From an uncultured Schwartzia sp. (GTDB lineage: Bacteria > Bacillota > Negativicutes > Selenomonadales > Selenomonadaceae), in the NCBI GenBank assembly GCA_905373705.1, contig CAJPUA010000068.1, forward strand, positions 1 through 5,869: a stretch of DNA of 5,869 nt, given 5' to 3'. Position numbers and translations under genes: made by a program. This document shows, piece by piece, positions 5,343-5,869 of the stretch; the first letter of the stretch is position 1, and every line of letters starts with the position of its first letter. The notes beneath the pieces were generated by a model. It saw only the letters and a program-made list of their open reading frames with translations, was not told the origin of the DNA and did no database searches.

Positions 5343-5869
5343 TTATTTTTTCTCCATGGTACCCGTTTCAACGAATCTCTCATGGAAAGACAACGCCTCT
5401 TTAATAATGTGCGGCGTGTGCGCGTTCTTCGTCTCTTTAAGAGCTCTCTCATAATAATCGAAGAGCAGCGGACGGTATTTGGGGTTCGCGCAGTTGTTGA
5501 TGACCAGCTTCGCACGCTCGCGCGGGCAAACGCCGCGCAGATCGGCGAGGCCTTGTTCGGTGACGATAACGTCGACATCCTGATGGCCATGGTCGACATG
5601 GGCGCACATCGGGACGATAGACGAAATCGCGTCGTTTTTGGCCGTCGACTGGGTGAAGAACACCGTCAGATAGCCATTGCGGGCGAAGTCGCCGGATCCG
5701 CCGATACCGTTCATCATCTTCGTGCCCATGATATGGGTCGAGTTGACGTTGCCGTAGATATCGGCCTCAATCGCCGTGTTCATAGCGATGACGCCGAGAC
5801 GGCGGACGACCTCCGGATTATTGGAGATCTCCTGCGGACGGAGCAGAATTTTCTTGCGATACTCGTTAA
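5343..5869 (-). CDS. Acetyl-CoA hydrolase/transferase family protein, likely propionyl-CoA:succinate CoA-transferase (partial, N-terminus outside window)
   Basis: The last 174 codons and the TAA stop are present; the gene runs off the window at its 5' end, and the frame stays open to base 5869. The stretch reading MNTAIEADIYGNVNST, then NGIGGSGDFARNGYL, then DVIVTEQGLADLRG, is characteristic of the C-terminal domain of the acetyl-CoA hydrolase/transferase family (Cat1, YgfH and AarC type). These enzymes swap CoA between acyl-CoAs and carboxylates through a glutamyl-CoA intermediate. The catalytic Glu is expected in the missing upstream part (inference). Family members are usually about 500 residues, so roughly a third is visible. 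It lies 21 bases upstream of the mutase gene and is probably co-transcribed with it. That context favours transfer of CoA from propionyl-CoA to succinate, which feeds the mutase and closes the cycle. Acetyl-CoA:succinate transfer is an alternative that this fragment cannot exclude. Family assignment is firm; substrate is inferred. Confidence 0.9.
   Translation of the reverse strand, partial: NEYRKKILLRPQEISNNPEVVRRLGVIAMNTAIEADIYGNVNSTHIMGTKMMNGIGGSGDFARNGYLTVFFTQSTAKNDAISSIVPMCAHVDHGHQDVDVIVTEQGLADLRGVCPRERAKLVINNCANPKYRPLLFDYYERALKETKNAHTPHIIKEALSFHERFVETGTMEKK

Noticed and set aside
1..5869. CRISPR arrays, insertion sequences, tRNA or rRNA genes, prophage or defence genes
   Set aside because: No regularly spaced repeats, transposase motifs, terminal inverted repeats or RNA gene signatures were seen. 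The window is almost filled by ordinary metabolic genes.

Overview
The window is a one-directional metabolic cluster. All genes read on the minus strand, so transcription runs from high to low coordinates. It encodes most of a succinate-to-propionate (methylmalonyl-CoA) pathway of the kind found in anaerobic, succinate-decarboxylating Firmicutes. The gene set, the split methylmalonyl-CoA mutase, the strong AGGAGG-type ribosome binding sites and the AT-rich gaps between moderately GC-rich genes suggest a Negativicutes-type anaerobe (the broad group of Selenomonas, Phascolarctobacterium, Succiniclasticum, Dialister and Veillonella). That placement is inference from gene content and style, not from a marker gene.

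Layout in transcription order: (1) 5869-5343, the C-terminal 174 codons of an acetyl-CoA hydrolase/CoA-transferase family protein, cut by the window edge; (2) 5321-3645, methylmalonyl-CoA mutase catalytic subunit; (3) 3615-3223, a separate cobalamin-binding mutase subunit; (4) a 76-base gap with a perfect 9-bp hairpin; (5) 3146-2205, the MeaB/ArgK G-protein chaperone of the mutase; (6) 2178-1753, methylmalonyl-CoA epimerase; (7) a 119-base gap of about 28% GC with a possible promoter and palindromes; (8) 1633-98, the carboxyltransferase (alpha) subunit of methylmalonyl-CoA decarboxylase or a close relative; (9) 97-1, non-coding as far as can be seen, with an imperfect direct repeat and a weak hairpin.

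Proposed joint function: the CoA-transferase moves CoA from propionyl-CoA to succinate. The two-part mutase converts succinyl-CoA to (R)-methylmalonyl-CoA, with MeaB loading and protecting its adenosylcobalamin. The epimerase gives the (S) isomer. The carboxyltransferase removes the carboxyl group to biotin, giving propionyl-CoA, which returns to the CoA-transferase. The biotin carrier and the membrane Na+-pump subunits expected of a decarboxylase are not in the window. The same enzymes could run in reverse for propionate use with a biotin carboxylase, and the window alone cannot settle this.

No previously undescribed system is evident. The parts most worth a second look are non-coding: the hairpin before meaB, the AT-rich leader of the carboxyltransferase gene, and the repeat-bearing tail at 1-97.
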